DNA from: Halalkalibacter oceani
GTDB lineage: Bacteria; Bacillota; Bacilli; Bacillales; Bacillaceae_D
Assembly: GCF_023715705.1 (NCBI RefSeq)
Contig: NZ_JAMBOS010000003.1
Span: forward strand, 62,001 to 126,000
Direction: 5' to 3'
DNA: 64,000 nucleotides
Below are positions 36,658-45,427 of this stretch, one piece after another. The notes beneath the pieces were generated by a model, which was given only the letters and a program-made list of their open reading frames with translations, was not told the DNA's origin and made no database searches. Every line of letters starts with the position of its first letter. The stretch's first letter is position 1. The position numbers and the translations under genes are program-made.

Positions 36658-38061
36658 TTGAAGCGTTTTATCAATGAGGATTTCCTGCTGGAAACAGACA
36701 CCGCGAAACGGCTCTATCATGATGTTGCGAAGGAGATGCCGATCTTTGATTATCACTGTCACTTATCGGCACAGGACATCGCGGAAAACAAACAGTTTCA
36801 GACAATAACGGAGGCGTGGCTAAGTGACGACCATTATAAATGGAGGGCGATGCGCGCCCATGGCGTTGAGGAAGCGTATATTACGGGAGAAAAGGATGAG
36901 AGGGAGAAGTTTCAGAAATGGGCTGAAACCGTACCCCATTTGATCGGGAACCCGCTTTATCACTGGACTCATTTAGAGCTGCGGCGCTGCTTTGGCATGG
37001 AGGAGATTTTGACGCCTGCCAACGCGGAACTGATTTGGGGGACATGCAACGAGCTTTTGCAGAAGCCATCCTTTTCTGCACGGGAATTGATTCAAAAGTT
37101 CAACGTCAAAGCATTATGCACGACAGATAATCCGGTTGATTCACTGGAATATCATAAGCAGCTGAAGGAGGATCGCTCCTTTAAGGTGAGCGTGTTGCCG
37201 ACGTTCAGGCCGGATGAGGCGCTGCAATTTGAGCTGGCCGGCTTTGTTGACTGGCTGCATAGGCTTGAAGCGGTCACGGACAGAGAGATTACCACGTACG
37301 ACGATTTTATCGCCGCCTTGGAGACGCGGGTCGCCTATTTTCATGACGTGGGCTGCCGCTTGTCAGACCACGGTCTTGATCAGCCTTTCTTTCAGCAGGC
37401 AACGGAGCAGGAAGTCGGGCAGCTGTTTCAAAAACGGATGGAGGGCCGGCAGCTAACTGCCGAAGAGGCATTGAAGCTGCGCACGGCGACTCTGTTAGCA
37501 CTCGGAAAAATGTATGCGAAAAAAGGATGGGCGATGCAGTTTCATATTGGTGCTTTGCGGAGAACGAATACGAAAATGCAGCGGATGGCAGGGGCGCATG
37601 CCGGCTTTGATTCGATTGCTGATTTTACTTATGCCGAAGACCTTGCCCGGCTGCTCGATACACTTGATCAGACGGATGAGCTTCCGAAAACGATTCTCTA
37701 TAACCTGAATCCGCGTGATCATTATATGGTGGCGTCGATGGCCGGCAATTTTCAAGGCGGCAGGCCGGGGAAAGTGCAGTTTGGCACGGCCTGGTGGTTC
37801 AACGACCAGCGGGACGGGATGGAAGAGCAAATGAAAGTTCTCGCCAATGTTGGCGTCTTCTCCAACTTTGTCGGGATGCTGACAGACTCAAGGAGCTTCC
37901 TGTCTTACACGAGGCACGAATATTTCAGGCGGATTCTTTGCAACTTGATCGGCAATTGGGTCGAGAATGGAGAATACCCCGAGGATTACGAATTTTTAGG
38001 AGAGCTTGTTGAAAATATTTGCTTCCACAATATACATTCTTATTTACTAGAGGCTCACTAG
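36658..38061 (+). CDS. uxaC: glucuronate isomerase (uronate isomerase)
   Basis: A 467-aa amidohydrolase-like isomerase converting glucuronate to fructuronate and galacturonate to tagaturonate. It shows the metal-site motif FDYHCHLS near residue 31, the family segments LYHWTHLELRRCFGM and CTTDNPVDSLEYH, and the C-terminal MLTDSRSFLSYTRHEYFRRIL. TTG 36658 is the likely start because GTGAGGTGA lies just upstream. It begins 19 bp after dctM. Confidence 0.96.
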   Translation: MKRFINEDFLLETDTAKRLYHDVAKEMPIFDYHCHLSAQDIAENKQFQTITEAWLSDDHYKWRAMRAHGVEEAYITGEKDEREKFQKWAETVPHLIGNPLYHWTHLELRRCFGMEEILTPANAELIWGTCNELLQKPSFSARELIQKFNVKALCTTDNPVDSLEYHKQLKEDRSFKVSVLPTFRPDEALQFELAGFVDWLHRLEAVTDREITTYDDFIAALETRVAYFHDVGCRLSDHGLDQPFFQQATEQEVGQLFQKRMEGRQLTAEEALKLRTATLLALGKMYAKKGWAMQFHIGALRRTNTKMQRMAGAHAGFDSIADFTYAEDLARLLDTLDQTDELPKTILYNLNPRDHYMVASMAGNFQGGRPGKVQFGTAWWFNDQRDGMEEQMKVLANVGVFSNFVGMLTDSRSFLSYTRHEYFRRILCNLIGNWVENGEYPEDYEFLGELVENICFHNIHSYLLEAH

Positions 38062-38079
38062 AACGGAGGTTCACATCAG

Positions 38080-39159
38080 ATGAAAATGGTATTCCGCTGG
38101 TTTGGTGAGGGAAACGATACGGTTCCACTGAACCATATAAGGCAAATTCCAGGGGTGGAAGGAGTCGCCTGGGCGCTTCATGATATCCCGGCCGGAGAAG
38201 CATGGCCGCTTGAACGGATGATGGAGATCAAGCAGGAAGCTGAAAAGTATAATTTAACTATTGATGTCGTTGAGAGTGTGAATATTCATGAGGATATTAA
38301 GCTGGGGGCAGCGACACGGGATGCGTATATCGAAAATTACAAGATGACGATTGAGCGTCTCGCTCAAGTCGGCGTTAAGGTGATCTGCTATAATTTTATG
38401 CCGGTGTTTGATTGGGTGCGCACGAATCTTTTTGAACCGCATCCGGATGGATCAACCAGCCTTTTTTATGAGAAGGCGAAGCTGGATGATATGGACCCGT
38501 TGGAATTGGTTGAACAGATAACGAAGAACGATGATTTCACGATGCCCGGCTGGGAGCCTGAACGGCTGAAATACTTGACGGAGCTGTTTGCACGTTATCA
38601 GCATGTGACCGAGGCCGATTTATGGGAAAATTTGCGTTACTTCTTAGAGGAAGTCGTTCCCGTTGCGGCGAAATATGGTATGACGATGGCGATTCATCCT
38701 GATGACCCGCCATGGTCTGTATTCGGCCTGCCGCGGATTGTCACCAATCAGCAAAATATCCGCAACGTATTGCAGCTGGTCGATAGCCCGGCCAATGGGG
38801 TCACATTGTGCAGCGGCTCGCTCGGCGCGAACGGCGAGAATGATCTGGTAAAGATGATTAAGGAGTTTGGTGACCGAATTGCCTTCGCTCATATTCGCAA
38901 TGTGAAAGTATTCGAAAACGGGGACTTTATCGAAACGTCTCACCGCACAAAGGATGGCAGCGTCGATATTACGAGTATTGTCAAAGCCTATCATGACATG
39001 AATTTCAAAGGCTACGTGCGTCCTGACCACGGCCGTCATATTTGGGATGAGCAATGCCGCCCGGGCTACGGTCTATATGACCGGGCGCTGGGGATTATGT
39101 ATTTATGGGGAATTTGGGATACACTCAGTCAGCTTAAGGAGGAGCGGTCATGCGAATGA
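38080..39159 (+). CDS. uxuA: mannonate dehydratase
   Basis: A 359-aa TIM-barrel dehydratase that turns D-mannonate into 2-keto-3-deoxygluconate. Recognisable segments are [54 protein letters not shown] with conserved His, [15 protein letters not shown], and [19 protein letters not shown] lies upstream of ATG 38080. The stop overlaps the next gene by ten bases. Confidence 0.96.
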   Translation: MKMVFRWFGEGNDTVPLNHIRQIPGVEGVAWALHDIPAGEAWPLERMMEIKQEAEKYNLTIDVVESVNIHEDIKLGAATRDAYIENYKMTIERLAQVGVKVICYNFMPVFDWVRTNLFEPHPDGSTSLFYEKAKLDDMDPLELVEQITKNDDFTMPGWEPERLKYLTELFARYQHVTEADLWENLRYFLEEVVPVAAKYGMTMAIHPDDPPWSVFGLPRIVTNQQNIRNVLQLVDSPANGVTLCSGSLGANGENDLVKMIKEFGDRIAFAHIRNVKVFENGDFIETSHRTKDGSVDITSIVKAYHDMNFKGYVRPDHGRHIWDEQCRPGYGLYDRALGIMYLWGIWDTLSQLKEERSCE

Positions 39160-39998
39160 AAAATGAAAATTTAGCTGGAAAAGTGGCGGTGATTACGGGT
39201 GGCAGCGGCGTGCTGTGCGGAGCGATGGCAAGAGAGCTCGGTCGCCATGGAGTTAAGGTCGCGGTTTTAAATCGCAGTGCAGAAAAAGGAAAGCTCGTTG
39301 TCGATGATATTGTGGCGGCAAGGGGGACGGCGCTGGCTGTTTCTTGTGACGTTACGGATGGCAAAAGCGTTCAAGCCGCTGAGGCTGCTGTTTATGAGGC
39401 GTTCGGACCGTGTGATATTCTAATCAACGGGGCGGGCGGCAATCATCCGCAGGGGACGACGACGAAGGAAACGCTGCAGCCTGAGGATATCGAGAATGAG
39501 GATGTAACGAGCTTTTTTGATTTAACGGGAGATGGGTTTGAGTTCGTCTTTAACGTAAACATTATCGGCACGGTTATCCCGAGCCAGGTGTTCGGCAAAC
39601 GGATGATCAACCGTCCGGGCGCGGTAATGATCAATATTTCATCGATGAGCGCACCTTCCCCGATGACGAAGGTCCCGGCCTACAGCGCCGCTAAGGCGGC
39701 GGTGGAGAATTACACGAAATGGCTCGCCGTTCATCTTGCACCGGCTGGCGTGCGTGTCAATGCGATCGCGCCAGGCTTCTTCCTCACTGAGCAAAACCGC
39801 CGGCTGTTAACGAATGAGGATGGTTCATTAACAGAGCGCTCGGAGAAAATTATTACCCACACTCCGATGAAACGCTTCGGCAAGCCCGAGGATTTGCTCG
39901 GTACATTGCTCTGGTTGGTCGACGAGCAAATGTCCGGGTTTGTCACGGGGATTACAGTCCCGGTTGACGGCGGTTTTCTCGCCTATTCCGGTGTTTAA
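39150..39998 (+). CDS. uxuB: SDR-type fructuronate reductase (mannonate oxidoreductase)
   Basis: A 282-aa short-chain dehydrogenase expected to reduce fructuronate to mannonate. It has [25 protein letters not shown], the catalytic Ser in [24 protein letters not shown] and [10 protein letters not shown]. This SDR type (YjmF-like) replaces the larger UxuB of enteric bacteria. ATG 39150 has AAGGAGGAG upstream inside uxuA. Last gene of the operon. Confidence 0.88.
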   Translation: MRMKNENLAGKVAVITGGSGVLCGAMARELGRHGVKVAVLNRSAEKGKLVVDDIVAARGTALAVSCDVTDGKSVQAAEAAVYEAFGPCDILINGAGGNHPQGTTTKETLQPEDIENEDVTSFFDLTGDGFEFVFNVNIIGTVIPSQVFGKRMINRPGAVMINISSMSAPSPMTKVPAYSAAKAAVENYTKWLAVHLAPAGVRVNAIAPGFFLTEQNRRLLTNEDGSLTERSEKIITHTPMKRFGKPEDLLGTLLWLVDEQMSGFVTGITVPVDGGFLAYSGV

Positions 39999-40010
39999 AT
40001 AAGAATGTAC

Positions 40011-40055
40011 ATAGTCATCAGTCGATTATGGTAAATCGGCTGATGACTATTTTAT
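40011..40055 (+). terminator. terminator of the hexuronate operon
   Basis: ATAGTCATCAG at 40011-40021 pairs with CTGATGACTAT at 40040-40050, extended by CGAT/ATCG inside, followed by TTTATG. Located 12 bp after the uxuB stop. Confidence 0.85.
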
Positions 40056-40077
40056 GATACAAAATGACATATATATA

Positions 40078-40105
40078 TTGCAAAAAGATGAATATATTAT
40101 ATAAT
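40078..40105 (+). promoter_or_regulatory. sigma-A promoter for the 40139 gene
   Basis: TTGCAA at 40078-40083, a 16-bp spacer and a perfect TATAAT at 40100-40105. The start codon follows 34 bp later. Confidence 0.65.
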
Positions 40106-40138
40106 ATGAGTATCTTAAAGGAAATGAGGGTGAGCGGG

Positions 40139-40666
40139 ATGAATCTGTTTAAAGGAAGCGCCAGCGTCGATGAAAGGATCGTTCATTTACAAAATAAAAT
40201 TTACCGTGAGATTTACATGCTAGTCTTGCTTATTTGTATCGGCTCCATCGTCGTAAAAACGATTATCCATGGTGTTCAGTTAGGACTGGTCGTAACTGAA
40301 CTGGTTATCTTATTTAGTCAGGGTGTTTATTATGCAGTGAGGTCGGCTAATCTTGGTGTCTTTTCTGCCGAAGTAGAGCTTCATGACCGGGAAAGCAGGC
40401 TGTCGATGAATAAGAAGAATATCATCATAGGGTTAGCGATTGGCGTGGCGATCGCGCTGTTTTTTGGCATTCGCAGCGCGATTGTTTATGGAGAAGGAGC
40501 CGCTCAAAGTCTCTCTTATTTTGGAATCGTCTTTTTAGCGTCCTTGATTATGTACGTTCCAGTGCTTGTTCTCATTTTAGTTATCTCCCATCAGGCTGCG
40601 TTAAAAAGAAGTGAGCGGGCGATAGAGCGTGAGCTTAAGGAAGATGAAGAGAGTGATCAACCGTGA
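40139..40666 (+). CDS. four-helix membrane protein (DUF6773-like)
   Basis: A 175-aa membrane protein with two helix pairs (YMLVLLICIGSIVV, VTELVILFSQGVYYAV, IIIGLAIGVAIALFFGI, IVFLASLIMYVPVLVLILVI) and a charged C-terminus. It resembles small membrane proteins that are paired with XRE regulators in Firmicutes (DUF6773 is my best guess). Start ATG 40139 is preceded by GAGGGTGAGC. The stop overlaps the next gene as GTGA. Function unknown. Confidence 0.65.
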   Translation: MNLFKGSASVDERIVHLQNKIYREIYMLVLLICIGSIVVKTIIHGVQLGLVVTELVILFSQGVYYAVRSANLGVFSAEVELHDRESRLSMNKKNIIIGLAIGVAIALFFGIRSAIVYGEGAAQSLSYFGIVFLASLIMYVPVLVLILVISHQAALKRSERAIERELKEDEESDQP

Positions 40667-40866
40667 AGAATATCAAATTGAAAATGGCGCGCGTCGAAAA
40701 GGATTTATCACAGGAGCAGCTTGCCAAAATCGTTGGCGTTTCACGACAAACGATTGGGCTGATTGAACTCGGAAAGTATAATCCGAGCCTCAGCCTTTGT
40801 CTTGCTATTTGCAAAGCGCTTTCCCGCACATTGGATGAACTGTTTTGGGAGGATGATCAGGGGTAG
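40663..40866 (+). CDS. XRE-family helix-turn-helix regulator
   Basis: A 67-aa protein that is almost entirely one helix-turn-helix: KMARVEKDLSQEQLAKIVGV, SRQTIGLIELGKYNPSLSLC, then ALSRTLDELFW. This short form is common next to small membrane proteins. It starts at GTG 40663, overlapping the stop of the upstream gene by four bases. It probably regulates this two-gene operon. Confidence 0.88.
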   Translation: MKNIKLKMARVEKDLSQEQLAKIVGVSRQTIGLIELGKYNPSLSLCLAICKALSRTLDELFWEDDQG

Positions 40867-41043
40867 CAGAGGGTCCCTCTCACGGAGTGGAAAGGAAATG
40901 GAACGGGTGCAAAAAAGCACAAAGTGAGCAGGAGATCCGTCTGTTTTCCTGCTCACGAGTAACCGCTCATGCAAAATGCCATGTTGGACGGGCGGTTGGA
41001 AGCCGTCACGGTCCGCTCATGGTGAAGCGGGTCCGCCATTTCC
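40867..41043. repeat. convergent intergenic region with several hairpins
   Basis: Between the XRE gene and tctA. It holds GTGC-loop-GCAC (about 40907), a perfect 10-bp stem GTGAGCAGGA/TCCTGCTCAC (about 40924-40957) and a wide inverted repeat AACCGC/GCGGTT (about 40964-40998). Its arrangement resembles the family-2 repeats, which also sit between convergent genes, but the sequence match is weak. No gene seen. Confidence 0.5.
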
Positions 41044-42552
41044 TTACAGATCAAGTGATTGCTTATTGTCGATTCGTCTGCTTTGATACCAGCTTTTGAT
41101 CAATGGAGTTAGCAGCGTGAACAGCCCAAGAATAATCAGAGTGGCTGAAATCGGCCGGCTGAAAAAGACGCTGTAGCTGCCTTCGGACATGACGAGCGCT
41201 CTCCGGAAATTCGCCTCCATCATCGGTCCAAGGATCAGGGCAAGGATCACCGGGGAAGCAGGGAAGCCATAGCGCAGCATAATATAACCGATTATTCCTG
41301 ACACGAGCATGACCCAAACATCAAAGTAGCTGTTGTTTAAGGAATAGGAACCGATGACGCATAGCACGAGAATAATCGGCGCGAGAAATGCTTTTGGAAC
41401 GAGCAGCACCTTTGTAAATAAGCGTATACCAAGCATTCCATATAGCAGAATGATTAAATTGGCTGCAAGCATCCCGACAAAGAGGGTGTAGACGAGCTCG
41501 GCATTTGTATCAAACAGCAACGGTCCCGGCTGTAAGCCTTGTACCATTAGAGCGCCGAGCATGACGGCGGTGACAGCGTCGCCGGGGATTCCTAATGTTA
41601 ATAATGGAATCATCGCTCCGCCCGTCGAGCCGTTATTGGCCGCCTCGGGCGCGGCAATTCCTTTGATTTCGCCTTCACCAAACTGGTCGGTTTTTTTCGC
41701 GAACCGCTTTGCTTCGTTATAAGCAACAAAGGCGGCGATATCGCCGCCGGCTCCCGGGATCATGCCGATACCGGTGCCGATCGCTGACGATCGTAAAATC
41801 GTAACCGTGAGAGCGCGGAACTCCACCCATTTTAATTTGACCTTTTTCAGCGTATCGTTCACCTTCTTCGTCGAGGCGGAGAAGAGATCCTCCAACGACT
41901 CCAGGGCGGTTGCCGCAGCAAACAGACCAATCATCACCGGAATGAAGTTTACGCCGTTCATTAAATTAAGGCTATCGAACGTAAAGCGCGGAAAGCCGCC
42001 CATCGGATCAAGACCGATCGTGGCGATGAGCAAGCCGACAAAGCCGGAAATTAATCCTTTAATGAGCGAGTTTCCGGAGATGCTTGAAATAATCGATAAG
42101 CCAAAAAATGCCAGCGCGAATGATTCCGGCGCGCTGAACTGCAAGGCAAAGCTGGCCAGCTTCGGTGCAATTAAGATCAGCACAAGAACGCTGAGGATGC
42201 CGCCTGTGACAGAAGATAAAGTCGCTACCGTCAGCGCTTTGTGGGCATAGCCTTTTTGGGAAAGCGCATAGCCTTCAATCGCTGTGGCCGCAGAGGCGGG
42301 TGTACCCGGTGTTCGCAGTAGAATCGCTGTGATTGAGCCGCCGTAAATTGCTCCAAAATAAACGCCGACCAGCAACAGAATACCTGTGACGGCTTCCATT
42401 CCGAACGTTATCGGTAAAATCAAGGCTACGCCCATTGTCGCCGTCAGTCCCGGAAGTGAACCGATTGATATTCCAACTGCCGATCCAAGCAGGAGGATGG
42501 CGATTACTTGAATCGTTAAAATATTGCTTAAGCCTTGAATAAATAAGTCCAT
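41044..42552 (-). CDS. tctA: tripartite tricarboxylate transporter large permease TctA
   Basis: A 502-aa membrane protein with about 12 helices. Family landmarks are GISIGSLPGLTATMGVALIL, GAIYGGSITAILLRTPGTPA, the paralogous second half MIPGAGGDIAAFVAYN, and TLGIPGDAVTAVMLGAL. The ATG at 42552 has AAGGAGG upstream; an in-frame start 18 bases earlier would put that site inside the gene. It follows tctB after 100 bp. Moves a carboxylate delivered by TctC. Confidence 0.93.
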   Translation of the reverse strand: MDLFIQGLSNILTIQVIAILLLGSAVGISIGSLPGLTATMGVALILPITFGMEAVTGILLLVGVYFGAIYGGSITAILLRTPGTPASAATAIEGYALSQKGYAHKALTVATLSSVTGGILSVLVLILIAPKLASFALQFSAPESFALAFFGLSIISSISGNSLIKGLISGFVGLLIATIGLDPMGGFPRFTFDSLNLMNGVNFIPVMIGLFAAATALESLEDLFSASTKKVNDTLKKVKLKWVEFRALTVTILRSSAIGTGIGMIPGAGGDIAAFVAYNEAKRFAKKTDQFGEGEIKGIAAPEAANNGSTGGAMIPLLTLGIPGDAVTAVMLGALMVQGLQPGPLLFDTNAELVYTLFVGMLAANLIILLYGMLGIRLFTKVLLVPKAFLAPIILVLCVIGSYSLNNSYFDVWVMLVSGIIGYIMLRYGFPASPVILALILGPMMEANFRRALVMSEGSYSVFFSRPISATLIILGLFTLLTPLIKSWYQSRRIDNKQSLDL

Positions 42553-42652
42553 GCGATCCCTCCTTAACATAATGGAGCTGTCTCAGCGCCTTTTTCCAAC
42601 CCGTAATCATGAGACAGTGCATCCGTTCTGCATCAAGTGAACATGCAGACTC

Positions 42653-43093
42653 TTAAAATAATGTTCCGGTTGGAATCGGAACATTGAGGAGCTGTTTGAA
42701 AAAGAAAAAGATAAGAACAGTTGTGAGAAGTGGGATGGCGAGCAACGGGATAAGCCGGCGTTCACGGACCATCCACAGGAAAACAAATAAGAAGATTGGT
42801 GTCATAATATGGAAACCAATAATCGGGACAAAGAAAATATAAATAAAAAGCCAACCAATCGTCATTAAGACGAGTTTTGTTCCTTTTTTCCCGGTCTGCT
42901 GGCCGCCTTTTAACCCTTTGAAAAATAACAATAGTCCAAGGATCATAATCATGATGGCGTAGGCTCTCGGCATGAAGGCCGGACCCATATCCTGCGGGTT
43001 GCCGGTCGGAAATTGGAAAGTAAGATAAAAGAAAAAGACAGCAAATCCCATTACAAAAATGCTGATTAGTACATCATGATTGGCTTTTGTCAT
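42653..43093 (-). CDS. tctB: tripartite tricarboxylate transporter small permease TctB
   Basis: A 146-aa protein with four predicted helices (FVMGFAVFFFYLTFQFPTG, AYAIMIMILGLLLFFKG, LVLMTIGWLFIYIFF and a C-terminal run). The order C-B-A on the minus strand is standard for this transporter class. Sequence of TctB proteins varies widely, so the call rests on topology and neighbours. Confidence 0.85.
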   Translation of the reverse strand: MTKANHDVLISIFVMGFAVFFFYLTFQFPTGNPQDMGPAFMPRAYAIMIMILGLLLFFKGLKGGQQTGKKGTKLVLMTIGWLFIYIFFVPIIGFHIMTPIFLFVFLWMVRERRLIPLLAIPLLTTVLIFFFFKQLLNVPIPTGTLF

Positions 43094-43199
43094 ATGATCA
43101 CCTCATATAGAAAAGAAATAGCCGGCGGCCCGGAAGGACGATATAGGTCCGGGGCCGCCTGAACAACGGAATGTCATTTCCGCGTCTGTTTATTGCTGG

Positions 43200-44249
43200 T
43201 TATTCGTCTAAGCCAAGGTCTGGAATCAGCTCTCCATAGAAATCATGGGATTCCTGCATCATCGCTTCAAATTCAGGACCGTCCAGAATCACAATCCCTA
43301 AGCCGTTATTGTCCATAAACTCGATAAACTCTTCTTCCTGTGCACCTTTACTAAATGCCTCTGTCAACACTTCAATGACTTCTGGCGGTGTATCCTTCGG
43401 CACGGTAAGTCCACGCCAAGGACCAACAGCGACAGCATCAATTCCGAGTTCGGCAAACGTAGGAACATCAGGCATGGCAGGTGAGCGCTCATTCGACATG
43501 ACGGCAAGCGTCTTCAATGTGCCAGCCTCGACATGAGTCAATACTTCCGCCGGGCTGACCGGGACGACATCAATATGTCCGCCAAGCAATGCTGTGACAG
43601 CAGGCGCTGCTCCATCAAATGGCACATGGTTGAATTCCGTACCTGTCGCTTGTTCGATCGAAGCTCCGGCAAGATGCCAGATCGAGCCAGTTCCGGAGTT
43701 CCCCATTTGCAGTCCAGGGTTTTCCTTCGCATATTCAATAAATTCTTCCAATGTATCATAAGGGGCATCAGCCGGAACAGTTACCGCCGCCGGGTCAAAG
43801 TTTATTTGGCCGATTCCCGCAAAGTTTTCATGTGTGATCGGAGCAAGTCCTAAGTGAGGCAGGGTTGCCAGCTCGACCGTTACCATCGTCACCGTGTATC
43901 CGTCGGGTGAGGCATTGGCTCCCTCAGACATTCCAACCGCACCGCCGCCGCCGCTGCGATTGACGACGCCGATCGAAGCACCGAGATGCTTTTCTGCGGC
44001 AGAGGCAAGAGCTCTTGCTGTGGCATCCGTTCCGCCCCCAGCATCAAAAGGAACAATTAATGTAATGTTTTGTTCAGGGAATGATGTCCCGGATTCGGCT
44101 CCATCTGTTGTCTCTTCTCCATTTTCAGCCGGTTCTTCCGTTTCAGCAGGCTCCCCGGCCCCATCATCGGAAGTTGATTCTGACCCTCCACAACCGGCTA
44201 AAAACAGCATGAAGCATACAAAAAATAAACTAGCAATAAATTTTTTCAT
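43200..44249 (-). CDS. tctC: tripartite tricarboxylate transporter substrate-binding lipoprotein TctC
   Basis: A 349-aa BUG-family receptor. Lipobox LAGC with Cys20 and a long acidic linker precede the binding domain: FPEQNITLIVPFDAGGGTDATARAL, VVNRSGGGGAVG, MGNSGTGSIWHLAGA and FNHVPFDGAAPAVTALLGGH. These match the BUG carboxylate-binding loops. RBS AAAGGGGGA precedes ATG 44249. Two cre boxes upstream suggest catabolite repression. Citrate-like or other carboxylate substrates are possible. Confidence 0.92.
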   Translation of the reverse strand: MKKFIASLFFVCFMLFLAGCGGSESTSDDGAGEPAETEEPAENGEETTDGAESGTSFPEQNITLIVPFDAGGGTDATARALASAAEKHLGASIGVVNRSGGGGAVGMSEGANASPDGYTVTMVTVELATLPHLGLAPITHENFAGIGQINFDPAAVTVPADAPYDTLEEFIEYAKENPGLQMGNSGTGSIWHLAGASIEQATGTEFNHVPFDGAAPAVTALLGGHIDVVPVSPAEVLTHVEAGTLKTLAVMSNERSPAMPDVPTFAELGIDAVAVGPWRGLTVPKDTPPEVIEVLTEAFSKGAQEEEFIEFMDNNGLGIVILDGPEFEAMMQESHDFYGELIPDLGLDE

Positions 44250-44270
44250 AGTAGTCCCCCTTTATCGAAA

Positions 44271-44286
44271 TAGAAAACGCTTTCTA
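44271..44286. promoter_or_regulatory. cre box upstream of tctC
   Basis: TAGAAAACGCTTTCTA is a perfect inverted repeat except at the centre and matches the CcpA operator consensus. It lies 22 bp upstream of the tctC start codon, probably in the transcribed leader. Confidence 0.7.
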
Positions 44287-44339
44287 AAAACTCGCTTATA
44301 TTTAAGATCAATTACGGAAATTGAGTTAAAAAAGGAGTA

Positions 44340-44354
44340 TAGAAAGCGTTTACA
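44340..44354. promoter_or_regulatory. second cre box upstream of tctC
   Basis: TAGAAAGCGTTTACA (complement TGTAAACGCTTTCTA) fits the CcpA consensus well. It lies about 69 bp upstream of the first box, a spacing compatible with cooperative binding or with covering the promoter, which I could not place with confidence. Confidence 0.7.
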
Positions 44355-44526
44355 AAACTGAGTTTATTATTTAATTAAATAAAAGTCAATATTTTTAATT
44401 TTATAAATTTCTTTAACGAAGAAAAATTTTTTAGTAAAACCAATAACTGTAAAACATTTTGTCGCCTGTCACACGCCCCTCTATTAGATAAGAAGAATAA
44501 AAATTTGGGGGTAATTCAAGTAATGG

Positions 44527-44609
44527 CGTTTCGCGGATGTCTAAAAGAATCTCGTTTTTAGCCACCTTTGAAAAGTTGTAACGGTTACGTACGCCGCTTC
44601 TTTCTTCTA
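44527..44609 (+). repeat. dispersed palindromic repeat family 1, copy D (degenerate)
   Basis: GCGGATGTCTAAAAG and CGTTTTTAGCCACC align with the GGATGGCTGAA/TTCAGCCATCC hairpin of copies B and C. They are followed by TTGTAACGGTTACGTACGCC, matching TTGTAACGGCTCCGCACGCC. The stem bases changed on both sides (CTGAAA/TTTCAG to CTAAAA/TTTTAG), preserving the pairing. The right end has decayed. Confidence 0.55.
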
Positions 44610-44619
44610 GCTTGCAATG

Positions 44620-44664
44620 TTAAGAAATTCTTAAGAAATTCAGTAAGGAGATGTTAAGATTTCC
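44620..44664 (+). promoter_or_regulatory. direct repeats upstream of the response regulator
   Basis: TTAAGAAATTC occurs twice in direct tandem at 44620-44630 and 44631-44641, with a related TTAAGATTTCC at 44654-44664. The 11-bp spacing, one helical turn, is typical for OmpR-family dimers, and the repeats lie about 70-115 bp before the regulator start. Probably an autoregulatory site. Confidence 0.55.
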
Positions 44665-44734
44665 TGTTTATACTGAGTGAGCAGGAAAAGAGAGACATGC
44701 TATACTACGTTAGACAGGAAAGGGGAGAACGGAA

Positions 44735-45427
44735 ATGGAGCCGTACACGGTATTGGTCGTTGATGATGAAACTGAGATTCGCGATGCAATCGAGATCTAT
44801 TTACGCAACGAGGGAATTACCGTCATTCAGGCGAAGGACGGGATTGAAGCGATTGATCTTCTGAATGAGCAGACCGTGCATTTGATTATTCTTGATATTA
44901 TGATGCCACGGCTTGATGGAATAGCGACGACTTTTAAAATTCGTGAAAAGCAAAACATTCCGATCATCATTCTCAGTGCAAAAAGTGAGGACATTGACAA
45001 AATACTCGGGCTGCAGGTCGGCGCCGATGACTATGTGACAAAGCCGTTTAATCCGCTGGAGCTGATTGCCCGGGTGAAGTCGCAGCTTAGACGCTATGTC
45101 ACGCTTGGCACGTATGAGGGCGGAGCGAGAGTGATTGATTTGCACGGTTTGACGATTGATCCGGCGGCGAAGGAGGTTGCCGTTCATGGGGAGGCAGTCA
45201 AATTAACGCCGCTTGAATATAAAATCGTTGAACTGTTGATGAGAAATGCAGGTAGGGTCTTTTCGATTCAGGAAATTTATGAGCGGGTTTGGAACGAGCC
45301 TTGCTACAATGCGGAAAATACGGTCGCCGTTCACATCCGCAAAATCCGGGAAAAGATCGAGATTGATCCGAAGAATCCAAGATATGTAAAGGTGGTGTGG
45401 GGAGTTGGCTATAAAATGGAAAAGTAG
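44735..45427 (+). CDS. OmpR-family response regulator
   Basis: A 230-aa regulator. The receiver domain has acidic residues in VVDDETE, phospho-acceptor Asp54 in LIILDIMMPRLDG and Lys103 in YVTKPF. The winged-helix output domain shows LTPLEYKIVELLMRNAGRVF and NTVAVHIRKIREKIE. The ATG at 44735 has AAGGGGAGA upstream. It overlaps the kinase gene by 23 bases. Confidence 0.95.
   Translation: MEPYTVLVVDDETEIRDAIEIYLRNEGITVIQAKDGIEAIDLLNEQTVHLIILDIMMPRLDGIATTFKIREKQNIPIIILSAKSEDIDKILGLQVGADDYVTKPFNPLELIARVKSQLRRYVTLGTYEGGARVIDLHGLTIDPAAKEVAVHGEAVKLTPLEYKIVELLMRNAGRVFSIQEIYERVWNEPCYNAENTVAVHIRKIREKIEIDPKNPRYVKVVWGVGYKMEK

Larger units (their letters stand above)
44355..44734. other. long intergenic region between tctC and the two-component genes
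   Basis: Mostly AT-rich sequence. Apart from the cre boxes at its left edge it contains a degenerate family-1 repeat (44527-44609) and direct repeats in front of the response regulator (44620-44664), listed separately. No gene is supported. Confidence 0.6.
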
